From the NCBI RefSeq assembly GCF_021155765.1, contig NC_060110.1, positions 3,472,001 through 3,536,000 of the forward strand: a stretch of DNA of 64,000 bases. The letters run 5' to 3'. Under the pieces are notes generated by a model that saw only the letters and a program-made list of their open reading frames with translations, did not search any database and was not told the DNA's origin. The stretch comes from Diprion similis. Taxonomy: Eukaryota; Arthropoda; Insecta; Hymenoptera; Diprionidae. Below are positions 37,085 through 49,568 of the stretch, piece by piece. The translations under genes were made by a program, and so were the position numbers. Position 1 is the stretch's first letter, and every line of letters begins with the position of its first letter.

Positions 37085-39590
37085 TGCAAATGATTTGAAG
37101 CGGTTACTAGTTTCAAATCTTGCTTACTTATATGGATGAATACGGTTTAGCATCAGGAACAAGTACAGTCAGGAGCGGTAATATTCGTTGAAAATTATTG
37201 CTATGTCAAGAATCTACTCAGAATATTTTTTTCGCACTAACCTTATCTGGACAAGACACACGCATGAATTCTTATTGCATTTTGTCCACAGATTTTTGTG
37301 AATGATGGGTTATTTTTGTGCAATATCACGTGCAATTTTTCAATCGATACACGTAATATTACGTAGCTGAATATGAAAATGTTGAAGCTGTAGATTACAA
37401 AAATTTCTAATTATGTGTCTATTCTAAAAATAAACAGTATTTTCGCTTACGAATCTTTCTTTATTTATCGTAAATAACAAACCTTATGGATATTTAAGAT
37501 TCCTTTGATATCATTGAAAAAAACTTGACGTTTTTGTCTCTCGAGATCTTGTCTGAACTCTGCGATCTCGAAAAGGTATATAAAATTAGTCTTAGAACAA
37601 TGTCTTGTTTCCTTAACGTTATAGGGTGAAAATTGTTCAATACAAAATTAACGGTGATAAAATTCTCTAGAAATAAAGGACCTTTACTCTCGTAGTAATA
37701 GTCGTGCAAAGTTGACCAATTTTCCGTTACATCCAAAAATACCCGATTCTCTTACAGTTTCACACCCTCGGACATTGACGTCTGCTGCTTTCCCAGCAAT
37801 AGTGAGTATATTACGTTACAAGTGCGAAAAGTGGCCAATTTCCAATGAGCGTGAAGTTTACAGCGCGAACTGTAAAGGCAAGTGCTGCAATTGCACGGGT
37901 ACTAGTGTGAACACAGCATGAGCCAAGGTGCCTATCCACACGTGTGACAGACGTTAGTTTTCCAACACCTGTGAAGGAAAGTTTGAATTGAGAAGCAGTG
38001 GGGACGCCATTGCCAGTGCGTAAAATTTATGTGTTCGAAAGTGCGCATGCGTCAAAGAAAGTCCCAGCATGTGTAATCGAGTAATTCAGCTATGCGCATG
38101 CACCAACGTCGTTTTGAAGTGGAGCACTTTACATACGCTCTACAGACCTTCGAAATCGAACTTTCGAAGCAAGTATTGAAAAAAATATACTATTTCAAGC
38201 CGTAATTGAAAACTCTTGAGAAAGCTTGAGAATTTTACACATATTGTATGCTCAGTGTTTCAAACGTCAGCTTACTAAATGCTTTCGTGGTACTCCAATG
38301 GCGCTGGGTACAGACTAGAATGAACGGCACTAAAAGTAACTCTACAAACAATGTCAGAGGAATGAAGCTTTACATTATAATCATTGCAGAATTATTGATT
38401 TCTAAAGAATATCAGGCATGATTGGAAAAATACGTAATCCACAGTAATCGGTGTATTCCATGATAGTTGACTGAACTCATCGTATCGCGATGCAGACTCG
38501 CAGTGTTGGGTTAATTTGTGATAAATATACTGCAAATTTCAAATTACACGTAGATCCAAACGTAGAAATTTTAATTAGGCAATTCACGATAAACTACAAA
38601 TAACAATTTTTATTGATCATTGATTTCGTTGGAATTGAATGTTACTTTTGTAATTTTTAATTGATTTTATATAACATGAGCATGTTTCACAGTTAAAAGT
38701 GGTCTTTTCTGTACTGCGCGCATGCGCTTTTACGTGCAAATCTGACATCACGCGATCCTAACCTCAATTTCGTGCAATGCGTGCTCACCTACGACTTCTC
38801 ACGTTGCAATTTTTACGTTCGGCCCGAAAATACCGAGTTTGCCTCCTTGTTACACAATACTATAGTTCATAATTACGAAAATGATTTCAGTTTGTGATTG
38901 ATTTCATTGAAATTTCAAGTTACTTGTGATGGGGAAGCTTCTAATTTGATTTTGCACCCCCGTCACGTTATCAGATTCTAACTGCTATCTATTCTGGTTG
39001 CTAGTCTGGTATCAGTTCAAATTTGTAACAGCAAAATTGGAGTAATCGTAATTTAATTTTCTGCATTTTGCATTTGCATAGTTTTTCCCAGAAACTTTTT
39101 TAATTTTCATTTGAACTGAACTTGGTACACGTTTTTTTTAAATTTAGTTTCATTTATTGGTACGTTGATATACTACGTTCTCAGAAGATCCTCCAATTTG
39201 GTGAAATCTTTAAATCCAACCGTCATGGCTCGTATCTTAAATTAGTAAAATGATAAAAGTATGAATAAAAAAAAAGCGTGATCTCATTTATGGCACCAGA
39301 AAGTTCAGCAGTTGTTTGTAAAAAAATTTCCAAATTTTTTACCTTGCTCAGAAGCCGGAACTTTTGAAGTAATTGAAAAAAGTCTCCAGGATAAGTGTCT
39401 AGAGACACGTGTTACGTGTACGATCCATTTTCTGCTACTAACGATTCTTTGCGCCTACTTTTTAATATTTGTAGATTGTTCAATTTTTATTTTTTCGTTC
39501 CTTGACAATAGAAGTGCAGCAGTGTGAAGATTATTCAACTCTTAAAACATCAACATAAAAAATTGCAAAATTGCTATTCGCTTTCCTGGA
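37085..39590. other. Intergenic region OR-E to OR-F
   Basis: Begins with the OR-E 3'UTR (AATAAA at 37429-37434). Later parts contain TGCGCATGC-type palindromes at 38041, 38092 and 38714. No gene recognised. Confidence 0.55.
37429..37434 (+). terminator. Poly(A) signal of OR-E
   Basis: AATAAA 345 nt after the stop, in a flank alignable with that of OR-D. Confidence 0.6.
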
Positions 39591-39595
39591 AGTAT

Positions 39596-39838
39596 GTGAA
39601 TTAAATATATCCTCCGACGACTCGGAGGAAATAGCAAACGTCGTCGGCATAATAATTGTGAATACTGGTATTAGCCTTAGACGCGGTCAGAAAATCACAA
39701 GAATGTATATTATGTGCATTCATTTTGAAAAAGCTATCTCGATTGGTTCGTGTCGGCCAATCAGAGCTCAGGAAATGTGCACCTTTAGGTAGGAGTCGTT
39801 TATTTCTCCAGTATATTGCTGCTCGTGGTCTGAGCACA
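39596..39838 (+). promoter_or_regulatory. OR-F upstream block, core promoter and 5'UTR
   Basis: GTGAATTAAATAT at 39596, ATTGG at 39742 (-68), CCAATCAGAGC at 39757 (-53), TGTGCAC at 39776 (-34, in place of TGTTTAC), CCAGT initiator with A at 39810 (+1), start codon at 39839. The region above -90 is shortened by about 16 bp relative to OR-C to OR-E. Confidence 0.6.
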
Positions 39839-42800
39839 ATGGATCAAGTTACCTCACCGGCACAGGTAAAGATTTATCATTTCTTTGAAAACTTAGAACA
39901 TAAGATCTTGAAGTGTGATTCTCAAAATTCAAATCGTGCTTAGGAAGAAAGAGATTCTATCAGTTTCCTCTTCTAATTTTAAGGGAAGAATTATTTGAAA
40001 GTTTTATAGTGACATCTCCGTTTTTTTTTCAATCACTTTTTCTTACAATCATACGCATTTTTTACTTCTCGATACTACTTGTAAAGTTTCGTATTCATGT
40101 GTATTTTTAAAACTCAATCAATCAATATCATAAAGAAATAAATATGTATCATTGTATAGACAAAACATTGTCGTTTTTCTTTGCTGTCTTTATTTTGTAA
40201 ACTTAACATTGCTCTGGAGTTTTATGCTCATTTAATAACATTTGACACTTGGAAGTATAGAATTAAGCCATATATATTGCACGAATCAAAATTTGATCCA
40301 CACAAAGCGAGACTCGACTTGACTTGTATTTTGCGAAAAAGTGAAAATAAAATCGTTTTGCTCAGTTGAAAAGAATACAATGTGTGAATAACACATTTTT
40401 GGCACTGTTGTTAATATAAAAAGTAAAAGAAAAGAGACGACATCAAAAAAGGAACATAAGGCGAGACAAGCAATTCGCATAAAATGCATATAATCTCGAA
40501 GAAAAAAATAATAATCGGCTGAAAAATTCGATCCTGCATCAAATAATGCTTGGCTATCCTTTGTGATGAGTGAAACCTCCAAACGGTTGATTTGGCTTAC
40601 AAAAAAGATTCATGGATAAATATCGATTAATTCCATCATTATTGTCGGAGTTCAAAATTTATCGGCAAGTCGAAAAGAAACGCCGCTGAGATGACACTTA
40701 ACATTGAAAGCGAAACGAAACTGAATATTGCATTCGGTAGAATATTGATTGCAGATACGGTAATAAAATACAGGAAAGTCGATCATTTTTAAAACTCCCA
40801 ATTAGACACAAGAAATTGATGAATATATTTGAGGCACAAAATCTGTTAGACGCAAGAAGAGAGTCAATGATTAGGAAAAGGGAAAAAAGCGTTAAAAATA
40901 ACTTTAGTGTCATTCGCGCCGATAATACTGACGGCGAATGAAACAAATGTAATAGAAATTAATCCGATAAAATTCGAATATCACAAGCTAAAAAATTATA
41001 TTTTTCAATTTAAAGCTGTCATTCAATATGTTATAAAATAAAAAACGTAACGTTTTTTTGAAGAAATGGAAATTAAGCCTTTAGAAATTGCATCTAACGA
41101 TTATAATACCAAATGCACATCACTTTAACAGTTTTGAACGATTCTATTTTACTACATCTTAAGAGAAATTCGCAATAATAATGTCTCACATTAAAAAAAT
41201 AAATTCTAATGTCTGAAAATGACATAAATCATTGAAAAAAAAAACACTCGTTTTTGAGTCCTACGATCCCTATACATATGAACCGATTACAATGAAACCT
41301 CTTGGAATCGCTCTCATTATGAATTATCTGTACGATTTTAAACGAACAGCTTTGAATTCGAGAATTCAATTTTTTGGTACAATCTAATAAGAATACTCAA
41401 AAAATGGCCGTTTCTTCAACGTGCGAAATATGCCACGTCGGATGGTGAAGGCTTGGACCATTTTATGTCCAGCATTGCTTGCATCCAGTTAAATACTCTC
41501 CACACGATCCATCCTAGTCTGTCAACACATTGCTCGAACACGAAATGGAAAAAATTCTCGAAGCGCAGAACTTGAATGAAAATACTTTCTTCATTTAGAC
41601 GGAAGCGGTCCGAGCTGTTCAACTTCTACGCTGGGTGAAAAACATACTGTCAATTGTAGGCCTTTGGCCGCTTGATATCAACGATAGGCGGTTTGTCTTC
41701 AGCCTGATCTGCATGGTGGTTCACATAAGTTCGGAATACGCCGACTTGTTCCATTTTATCGGCAGTCTTGAACACGTCGTGACCAATCTCACAGAGACAA
41801 TAGCATTCATGGTGGCCACGTCCCAACTGGCATTTCTCCGTATAAACAGTCGGGAGTTCAGAGAAGTGATCTGCACGGTTCAGGACAACTTTCAGAAGGA
41901 AAATCACCAAAGTTCTAAGGAGAGAAGAATTCTCGCGAAATACCATGATAAAGCTAGGATGATCATTCAGCTCATGGCGTTAGTGCAAATTTCCTCCGCT
42001 GCCATCTGCTATCTCGCACCCATTACTAACATCCTAATCACAAGTAAGTCACACTTCTTATATTATGCAACTGGCGAAGATTCTATCTATGGAAAGAAAA
42101 AATGACATCTTGGGACTACGTCTTATTGCACATTTTTAAGGATGTATCGGTAGTAAAACGTATTCAGGAAAAGTACCATGTGTGCAAAAATAATGAAACG
42201 AAGTGATAAAGTTATTCGAGAGTTACGTAATTTAAGGAGGTTAGTTGATCAAGGATTGATACTTTTTACTAATTTTATCATGAAATAGTCGTATGACGTT
42301 GGAAATTTATTGAATTATTAGATTTACTACTTCTCCGGCAAAATGAGGAACTGGCGCAGTTTTTCTTGATGTTAATTACTGTGTAAGTTACTGCAGAAAT
42401 TTGAACATTGTAATTCTCTACAAAGTCGCTGAAATAAACTTTCTTCTTTTTACCACATTTTTATTAGCTCGCTTTTTTTCTCTCTGTTTGTTCGTTTGTT
42501 TGTTTGTCTGTTCGGTACAAATTTTGCAATCGATTTAAAACTAGCTTCCCGATGAGTTATAGACTTAAACCTTTAAGCATAGCTCGGAACTGGATGACAA
42601 TGCAATATCATTTGTTTGTTTGTTCGGTAGAAATTTTGCAATCGTTTTTTTTAAACTATAAGACTATGAGGTGACTTTGACATGACGACGATACGACGAT
42701 CACCGACGGAGACCGAAGCTAATGGAAGATGTTAGATGAAGACGGTCAACGACAGATAACTGTGGCAGATCAGTGATGCTCACTGACAAAATAAATGATA

Positions 42801-45800
42801 GATAATTTTTTGAATAAAAATAAAATTTTCAATTTTCACGTTTTTAAAATGGACTAAATTGTTCAATTTTTTTCAGCCACGTACAACAGATTGAAAACGA
42901 AAAATGTGGGGCGCGTGCAATAAATTATTGATGGATGAATAGTTCATCTAACAATTTTATTACACTGCAAATGATGTGAACGTTGTGTCAGTTTTCTCAA
43001 CTACATCTGCTTTCTACACCCTAAACTATTATCTATTGCATGATCGATTTTTGACCAATTAACCTCCTTGAATTTCTAGTAACACATGCAGTTCTTACAT
43101 TCACACGGTACGCCTACATTGTATTATCCAACTCGTTTCAAAGCGGAGACAATAAACTATAAATGGTATTACGCAGTGAATAGGAATGGAACGTCAGAGT
43201 TGAATCTTCCGTATTACTCACGTACTTTCTACGACCTGTCAAAAATCCATTCATACGTATTGACGTATGCTGCTCAGTTTCCCTTCACCGTTGTCATGTC
43301 TGTGGGCCTGATCGGTCCCGAATATCTGATAGTATTCCTGATACTTCATGTCTGCGGCCACTTGTCAAGCTTGGTGGAACGCATCAACAACATTCGTACG
43401 AACTGTCAAGTATGTCATCAGGAAATAGAGGAACTTGTGAGGAGACACATTCGGCTGATATGGTAAGTGACAGACTAAAATGAACATGGAAGACGCCAAC
43501 GGATTTGAAAACAAATTAGTAGAATGGATAAAAAAGCAAAAAGGTACGACCGTATCACGTCGACAAGAACTATGACAATGTATAGAACGCAAATAATGAA
43601 AGTTTCAAAAGTTGTTTGTCTCAACAAATATTGAACGCGATTAGTTTGGCTGTTCATCGTTCCAAAAACAAAAGCCCGCATATAGTATGATCTATTTATC
43701 TTCGATCGTGCTAGAAAACGATTATATACCGTGTGTCCATTAGGGAAGTGCGCACCTTATGCGCGTGCGCCAAGTCGTTCGAATTCTATTGGTCGATAGT
43801 TACCGTCTGATTGAGCGGCCGAAGCAATACCAATCGCGACTGTCATAAAATGTCCCTAGGAGCCCATAGCTAACGGTAATTATCCCTAGATAAAGTTTCT
43901 TTTTATTCTATTTTTTACTGAAAGGAACCATCATTAAGTATAAATTCAAAGATAAGTTTCTTATTCGAAAATAAGAAGAAAAAAAAAACAATTATTGAGC
44001 ACTTTCATCCCGTGACATTTAAATCGTGATGAAAAATGTGTTTTCGAATCTCTGCTTTTGCTAAAAAGTTTCAACGATTTAAAAAATTTCCATTTTCATG
44101 TCAAGGATAATTTGGGTCGCCACACTTTTACAAGATAGCGGAAAAATTTGAAAAAATTAGAGATATCATTTTTGACCGAAGCAAACCAATAAATATATTG
44201 GATATCAGAATCCTAGGGGCTGAGGTCGATGACCCGCTGGTTTGACGTCGAATGTCCTTTATATACACATACTAGTACTTGATGAAATATGTTTTCTGGT
44301 CGAAACGTTTTTTTCTTCTGAAGATAACGTTTCCATTGTAATAAATTTTTCAAAGATTAAAGCAAACAAAATTACTAAAGTATGAATATTCACCGCTTAC
44401 GGAATACAGGACGGCGATGACTTTGAAGAAGGCCTGCAGCGTTCTCTTATTGACACAACTCATCGGAGGAATGCTTAACATATGTTTCGTGTCCTACCAC
44501 GTTTTATTGGTAATAGCAGTAGTAACATTCATGTACCTTAGAATGTTCCAAATTAGGGCAATGTGTGTATGCGTATATATATATAGATATATATATATAC
44601 ACACTTTTTTCGCCGGAACGATGTCTAAACATTACTTTGTGACGTACAAAAAATTTTCCCGAAGTACAGGATTTTTCACTCAAACCGAAAAGGTGCCTGA
44701 CAGCATGTAACCTTTTCGCATTCAAATAAAATCTAAAAAAAAAACATTCGGATTCCAGATTCTTTGCGGATTTTTCCAAAATAATTATGAGTACGATCTA
44801 AATCTGAATAAAATATTGTAGATATTAACATTATCGTAAAAAATGATGATAACTTTTCTTTTTACATTAGATCGTGAAGCCAATTTGAATACCAAAAAGT
44901 GAGATCAAATTATTATGTGAATTCCAGGCAGAAATTGAAATGTGAATGATTGTTTACAATTTTTTAGAAATGTGAAAAAGTCAGGTGAAATGTTGCACCC
45001 CTCAGACTTGAGATGAAAATCCCGTATTTCGGGAGAATTTTCAGTTCGGCAAAAACTATGACATTTAGATCGTTTATTGCACCAAAAATGAATACACGAA
45101 ATAATCAAAAATTTACGCAGAATGCTGCGGAAGGACAAACATCTAGTTTTATCAGTTTTACGGTGTACATACTGTGCACGATGTCCTTCGTATTCATCAA
45201 CTGCTACGTTGGCGAGAGTCTTATTCAAGAGGTAATTGTGATGCATATTGGGGCCGTCCTTGAATTACATAAAAGTAATTGGGATGAGGATAAGGATAAG
45301 AATAATAATGATAAGGATAAGAATAGAATTAAAAAAAAATAATAACTGCGACTCAGCCCACCATATCCTTTTTGGTTTATCTCCACAAGCGATTAGCTTG
45401 CGTGGTATGAGGGATGGTGGGTTAGTGACCATCGTTATGGGTCTGCAGTTGTTAAAAGATATTCAATAGAAACACCCACATCTTTGTTTTAACAGGTGAA
45501 ATTACTTGTAAAGAATTCCTCAAAAGTATCGTCAGATTATGAAAACTACCCTCACTGAGTGTACTACTTAAGCCTTACATTGCATACCGGGGTCAAAGTG
45601 ACCCCAAGACATGTTCACCGTAAATTCTGTATGAAAAATATCCAAAATAATCTGATTTCATCCGAGATAAATAATGAAATATCGTGGATATAGTTAATTC
45701 ATTTTTTTTTCAAAAAATTCGACTTCGCTCACTCAAATAAATACCTTTTTTCCATCGCGAAGTATCTCCATACATTTGTTCTTAAATATTCATGTCTGGA

Positions 45801-48363
45801 GAGTCAAGGTCAGTAGATAGAGGATGGTACTCGCATATGGAATTTTTCGTAGGAACAAAAATGTCGAATGCGTTGTCAGACGGTGGTATAAAACTTACAT
45901 ACTATACAGAAATTGAAACAAAAATGGCAACCATGGGAAGAGATTCTCTTGCCACGCGTTTATAGAGGGTAGAAGTAAAGAGAAGTATCACATGTGGGTT
46001 TTCAACTGGAAAAGAATCCGCCAAAAAGCAGCAAATAGTGGTTCAATAAGTCACCGGGAGGGTGCTGATAACCAATAAGGGTTCAATCTGAACTTGGCCG
46101 TTATAAATGAAGAGCAGTATGTCAAAGGGAAGTAGCAAAATACAGAAGTAGTTGTGATGACTAAATTATTTGATAAAAGTGTCTCAAATGTATGCTCAAC
46201 TTCTAAAGTAGTGAAGAAATAAGTATAGGATTTATAATAAGTGAAGGAATAAATAAAAAAGAATATCCTGTGTATTTTTCAAACCAACGGTATGTTAATA
46301 TAATTCAGCATTATTATTTTGTAAGACAATTTAAAAAATGTAATTAATTTTTCATAAATTAAGTTAATTATTTGAAAAAATTCTATTCTGACAATTTTTT
46401 GACTGAAAATTTGATTACAAATTTTACATTTTGAATAAATATTTCAATCCTTAATTTCAAATTGTTTAGGGATAGGTTTAATGAATGGAACAAATGACTT
46501 TATTCGAATTCGAACTTTATTGGCCGATAGTTAACGCCTGATTGAGCAGCCGACGCAATACCAATCGAGAGTGTCAAAAAATTTCCCTAGGAGCTCACAG
46601 CTAACGATTTAATACCGAAAATGACTTGGAAATCAGCAATACGTCGAACATCTTTAATCGTTTCGGAAACACTATTTTCTAATAATGGAAATTAACAGGA
46701 AATCACTTGTGCAATCGTTGATATTTCAAAGCGCGTAGCCCCTTTGACTATCGTCGTGGAATCTGTCCACAGATTTCTTTTCACAACTTCAATGTCCATG
46801 AAAAGTAGTTTGATAATATCGCTTTAGAAAAATTTGAAACTTTTAAACATTCAGAATTCAATTTCGAGTGTAACTTTTAAAGATCAAGTCTTGCGCTATG
46901 TGACGTTTGTTAACCAAATTTTTTATTTCAAAGTGCCTGATTCAGAAACTAGATTCACATGGAATTCCGATAGATCAACTTTAATCAAAAACTCATCTTG
47001 GCGTTGATATCGGGATTCCATGATAAATATTTGAATAATTAAAGAAACTTGGCTACCTCGAAACTCTGTTAATAAACTCACCCGATGAAAACTTCAAGTA
47101 TATTAAACGATGTACATACGTAGTACTGAGTGCTCAGAGTACCGAACATGGTCAGGTGGATAAAGTCGAACTAACAAAGTATATCTTGCCAATTTTTTTT
47201 AAAAGGTTTTTTTTTTATAATTCCCAATCACGTGGGTCGATGTAAAAGTTTTTTATAGGGTGAATTCCAGACAAACTGCTAAATCGCTCATACTTTGTAC
47301 TTAATTGTAAATTGAGGATGACCCCATTTATGCTATAAAATGCATGTTCACATCACAAGATACGCATGAATTTTTTTGTTGAACTGTAATTTTGTTTTTC
47401 AAGGATAAACTGGAAACTCCTAGAAATGCACGTTTTAAATCAATCATTAACTTCACCCTCAATAAAGTAACTTTGGTTGAATTCTATCCTGTAAATGTAT
47501 TTACTAGGCCCGTGATTTTTTGTTACATATCATTTGACAAGAAATTCCCTTACAGAGTGACAGAGTACATCAATCATTCAGCGAGTGTCGATGGTACGAA
47601 ATGTCAACCAAGCATGCGACATGGATGGTAATATGCATGGCCAGAGCGCAGCAGCCACTTGTAATGACAGCTGGGAACCTCTACACGTTCTCTTTCGCCA
47701 GCTTTATGGAAGTGAGTTAGCAAATAATACTGCGCAAAAGAAAAAAGGAAAGTGAATTTTTTCGAACACTTCGTTTTGGTCATTTTTCAACAAAATGTTA
47801 TTATTTTACTCGTTGCTTTTATATGTTTACTTTTTACTTACGGTTAAAATAAAATATCACCATAACTTTCGCTATTTAGATACTGTCTGAATTTTCAAAA
47901 ACAGACCAAATGACGATGTGATAAATCATAAAATGTTTTGCAAGAATTCAGCGTGTAATTTATTACACGATTCATTTTGTAAATTCGATAACGTGTATAT
48001 CAACTCAGATAATAAATGACAAAAACACGAATTATCAGGTATACTAGATCAAAAATCATATAGTCAATTATTATATAGTTCAGATCGTGGATTTGGCATA
48101 TATTATGTGGTTTCTTTTATATTTTATCGAATTTATAAGATAAATCGTGTAATAAATTACACGCTGAATTTTTTAAAAATGTTTTATGATTTGTCACATC
48201 ATTTTTTTCAGTAAGGCTTTACCTGCCTTATGGTATAGAATAATAATCTATTACCATACGAAACTTTATACTAATTGAACTAATTTCTGTCTTGTATCTT
48301 TCTTTCTTGCAGATAATCAAAACATCAATGGCATATCTGTCAGTGCTGAGGACCCTCATCTGA
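39839..48363 (+). CDS. OR-F: odorant receptor (7tm_6), complete
   Basis: Join of 39839-39865, 41599-42043, 43177-43462, 44410-44509, 45121-45231, 47556-47711 and 48313-48363, totalling 1176 nt or 391 aa. Exon 1 encodes MDQVTSPAQ. Exon 2 starts ACGGAAGCG where OR-D has ATGGAAATG, so the microexon start is obligatory. Landmarks: VQLLRWVKNILSIVGLWPLD, SYVLTYAAQFPFTVV, LHVCGHLSSLVERI, HIRLIW (Trp as in OR-A, where most have Arg), LVMTAGNLYTFSF (Asn replaces the usual Lys-Phe of GKFY) and MAYLSVLRTLI. It is the largest gene of the array because every intron is expanded by repeats. The frame is clean, so it is probably functional. Ligand unknown. Confidence 0.93.
43741..43876. repeat. Dispersed repeat, copy 1 (OR-F intron 3)
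   Basis: Shares TTCGAATTCTATTGG, CGATAGTTA, CTGATTGAGC, CAATACCAATCG and CCCTAGGAGC in order with 46500-46611. Also contains a GCGCGTGCGC motif. Confidence 0.75.
44575..44602. repeat. (TA)n microsatellite in OR-F intron 4
   Basis: Alternating TA interrupted by one GA, flanked by GTGTATGCG and CACAC. Confidence 0.8.
45282..45331. repeat. Imperfect (GATAAG)n tract in OR-F intron 5
   Basis: About eight hexamer-like units of GATAAG and AATAAT variants directly after OR-F exon 5. Confidence 0.8.
46500..46611. repeat. Dispersed repeat, copy 2 (OR-F intron 5)
   Basis: About 80% identical by eye to 43775-43876. A shorter, more diverged relative (CCAATCGAACTCTGTTGGTCGGTAAG region) lies at about 48571-48600. 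Confidence 0.7.
47915..48200. mobile_element. MITE-like inverted repeat in OR-F intron 6
   Basis: The outer about 90 bp of each side are inverted copies, sharing AAATCATAAAA, the 23-base core around CAGCGTGTAATTTATTACAC, and AAATTCGATAA. About 286 bp in all, no ORF. Confidence 0.75.
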
Positions 48364-49400
48364 TGTAATGCCTTTAATATCTTGTAATTATTGTAGTTCA
48401 GGGATATACCGATGAATGGTAACATAGAAACAGTGAGCAGCTGTCTTTCGAAAATGTAGACATTTTTTAAATACTAAAATACAGATGATTCAGGTCCTGC
48501 AAACCTTTGTTCAATATACCGAGAAGAAACGGTGAAACTTGACAGGCTGAGTAATCGAATGCGCATGCGCAATCCAATCGAACTCTGTTGGTCGGTAAGC
48601 TTAACTCCTAGGAGTTAAAACTGGCGCTTTCTGCACTACGCGCATGCGCATTCGCAAAGTCATTGTCCCCTCACAGAAACGAGTACGTTGTGAACAGAAC
48701 TTGTTTATCTTTTCAGAGAAATTTTGTTTGATTGAATGTTTGTTGATTATTAACCTTTCTGAAGAAAAATTTTGTCGATAAAAAACTTTAGATGATAAAT
48801 GCAATATTGAGAAGGAACTAGTGAATTGATCGTCACTTCGATCACGAAAAAATCATCTCTTTAACCAAGAGAGCATTTAGCTGAAAGTTATCGACAAAAG
48901 TAAAATCAAGAACAAACAGGATATGGTGATTTAAATAAAAACTGAGATTACAGAATTACTCTAGAAATTGAGAAAACTGGATTCACAGAGTTAATCTATC
49001 ACCTACAATCCAATCTTTTCTCTACGATTCCAGTATTTATTATTTTTATATTTTTACCTGCAACTTTTTCAAAATATGTATCCAATTTTCAAAATACAAG
49101 AGATAAAGCTTCTTCGACCCCTTATTCAGCACTATAATGTACACGACACGTATCAGATATTCACAATTTCCAGGACTCCTGGAACGTGAATACCTCTCGC
49201 AGGTTTCTTCCAAGGCAATAAATTATTTGTATATGATGTCACGTACGTCAATTTAAGCTTTCGAGTTCTATTCAATAATGCATATAAAAATGCATACGTT
49301 TAGCGAACATTTTCTATGCTGTACGCTTCACCCCAGATTGCAGTGATGTGATCTATATAAGTAATGCACGTCGCACATCCGGTAACTGAGAATCAAGAAG
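48364..49400. other. Intergenic region OR-F to OR-G
   Basis: 3' flank of OR-F, then two ATGCGCATGCGC-type palindromes (48559, 48640) around a perfect 18-bp palindrome (48601-48618), then AT-rich sequence. No gene seen. Confidence 0.55.
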
Positions 49401-49406
49401 TAAAAC

Positions 49407-49568
49407 GGTCAAGACGTCTTACGCGCATGCGTGATACGTTTATCAATTTGAAAATAAAATCGATACAATTATTGATAGAACAAAAGAAACCCGCTATTCG
49501 CACGGGAGGTGAAAATTTTCGCAGTTCGCATCAATCTTTCGACGGGAAAACTTCCGCTTCCTGCTACA
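49407..49568 (+). promoter_or_regulatory. OR-G upstream region (diverged promoter block)
   Basis: GTCAAGACGT, ACGCGCATGCGTGATACG and TTTATCAATTTGAAAAT align with the distal block of OR-D and OR-E. GCAGTTCGCATC at 49521 matches the initiator area (OR-D reads TCAGTTCATTGC). The CCAAT-like box is not clearly retained. Confidence 0.45.
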
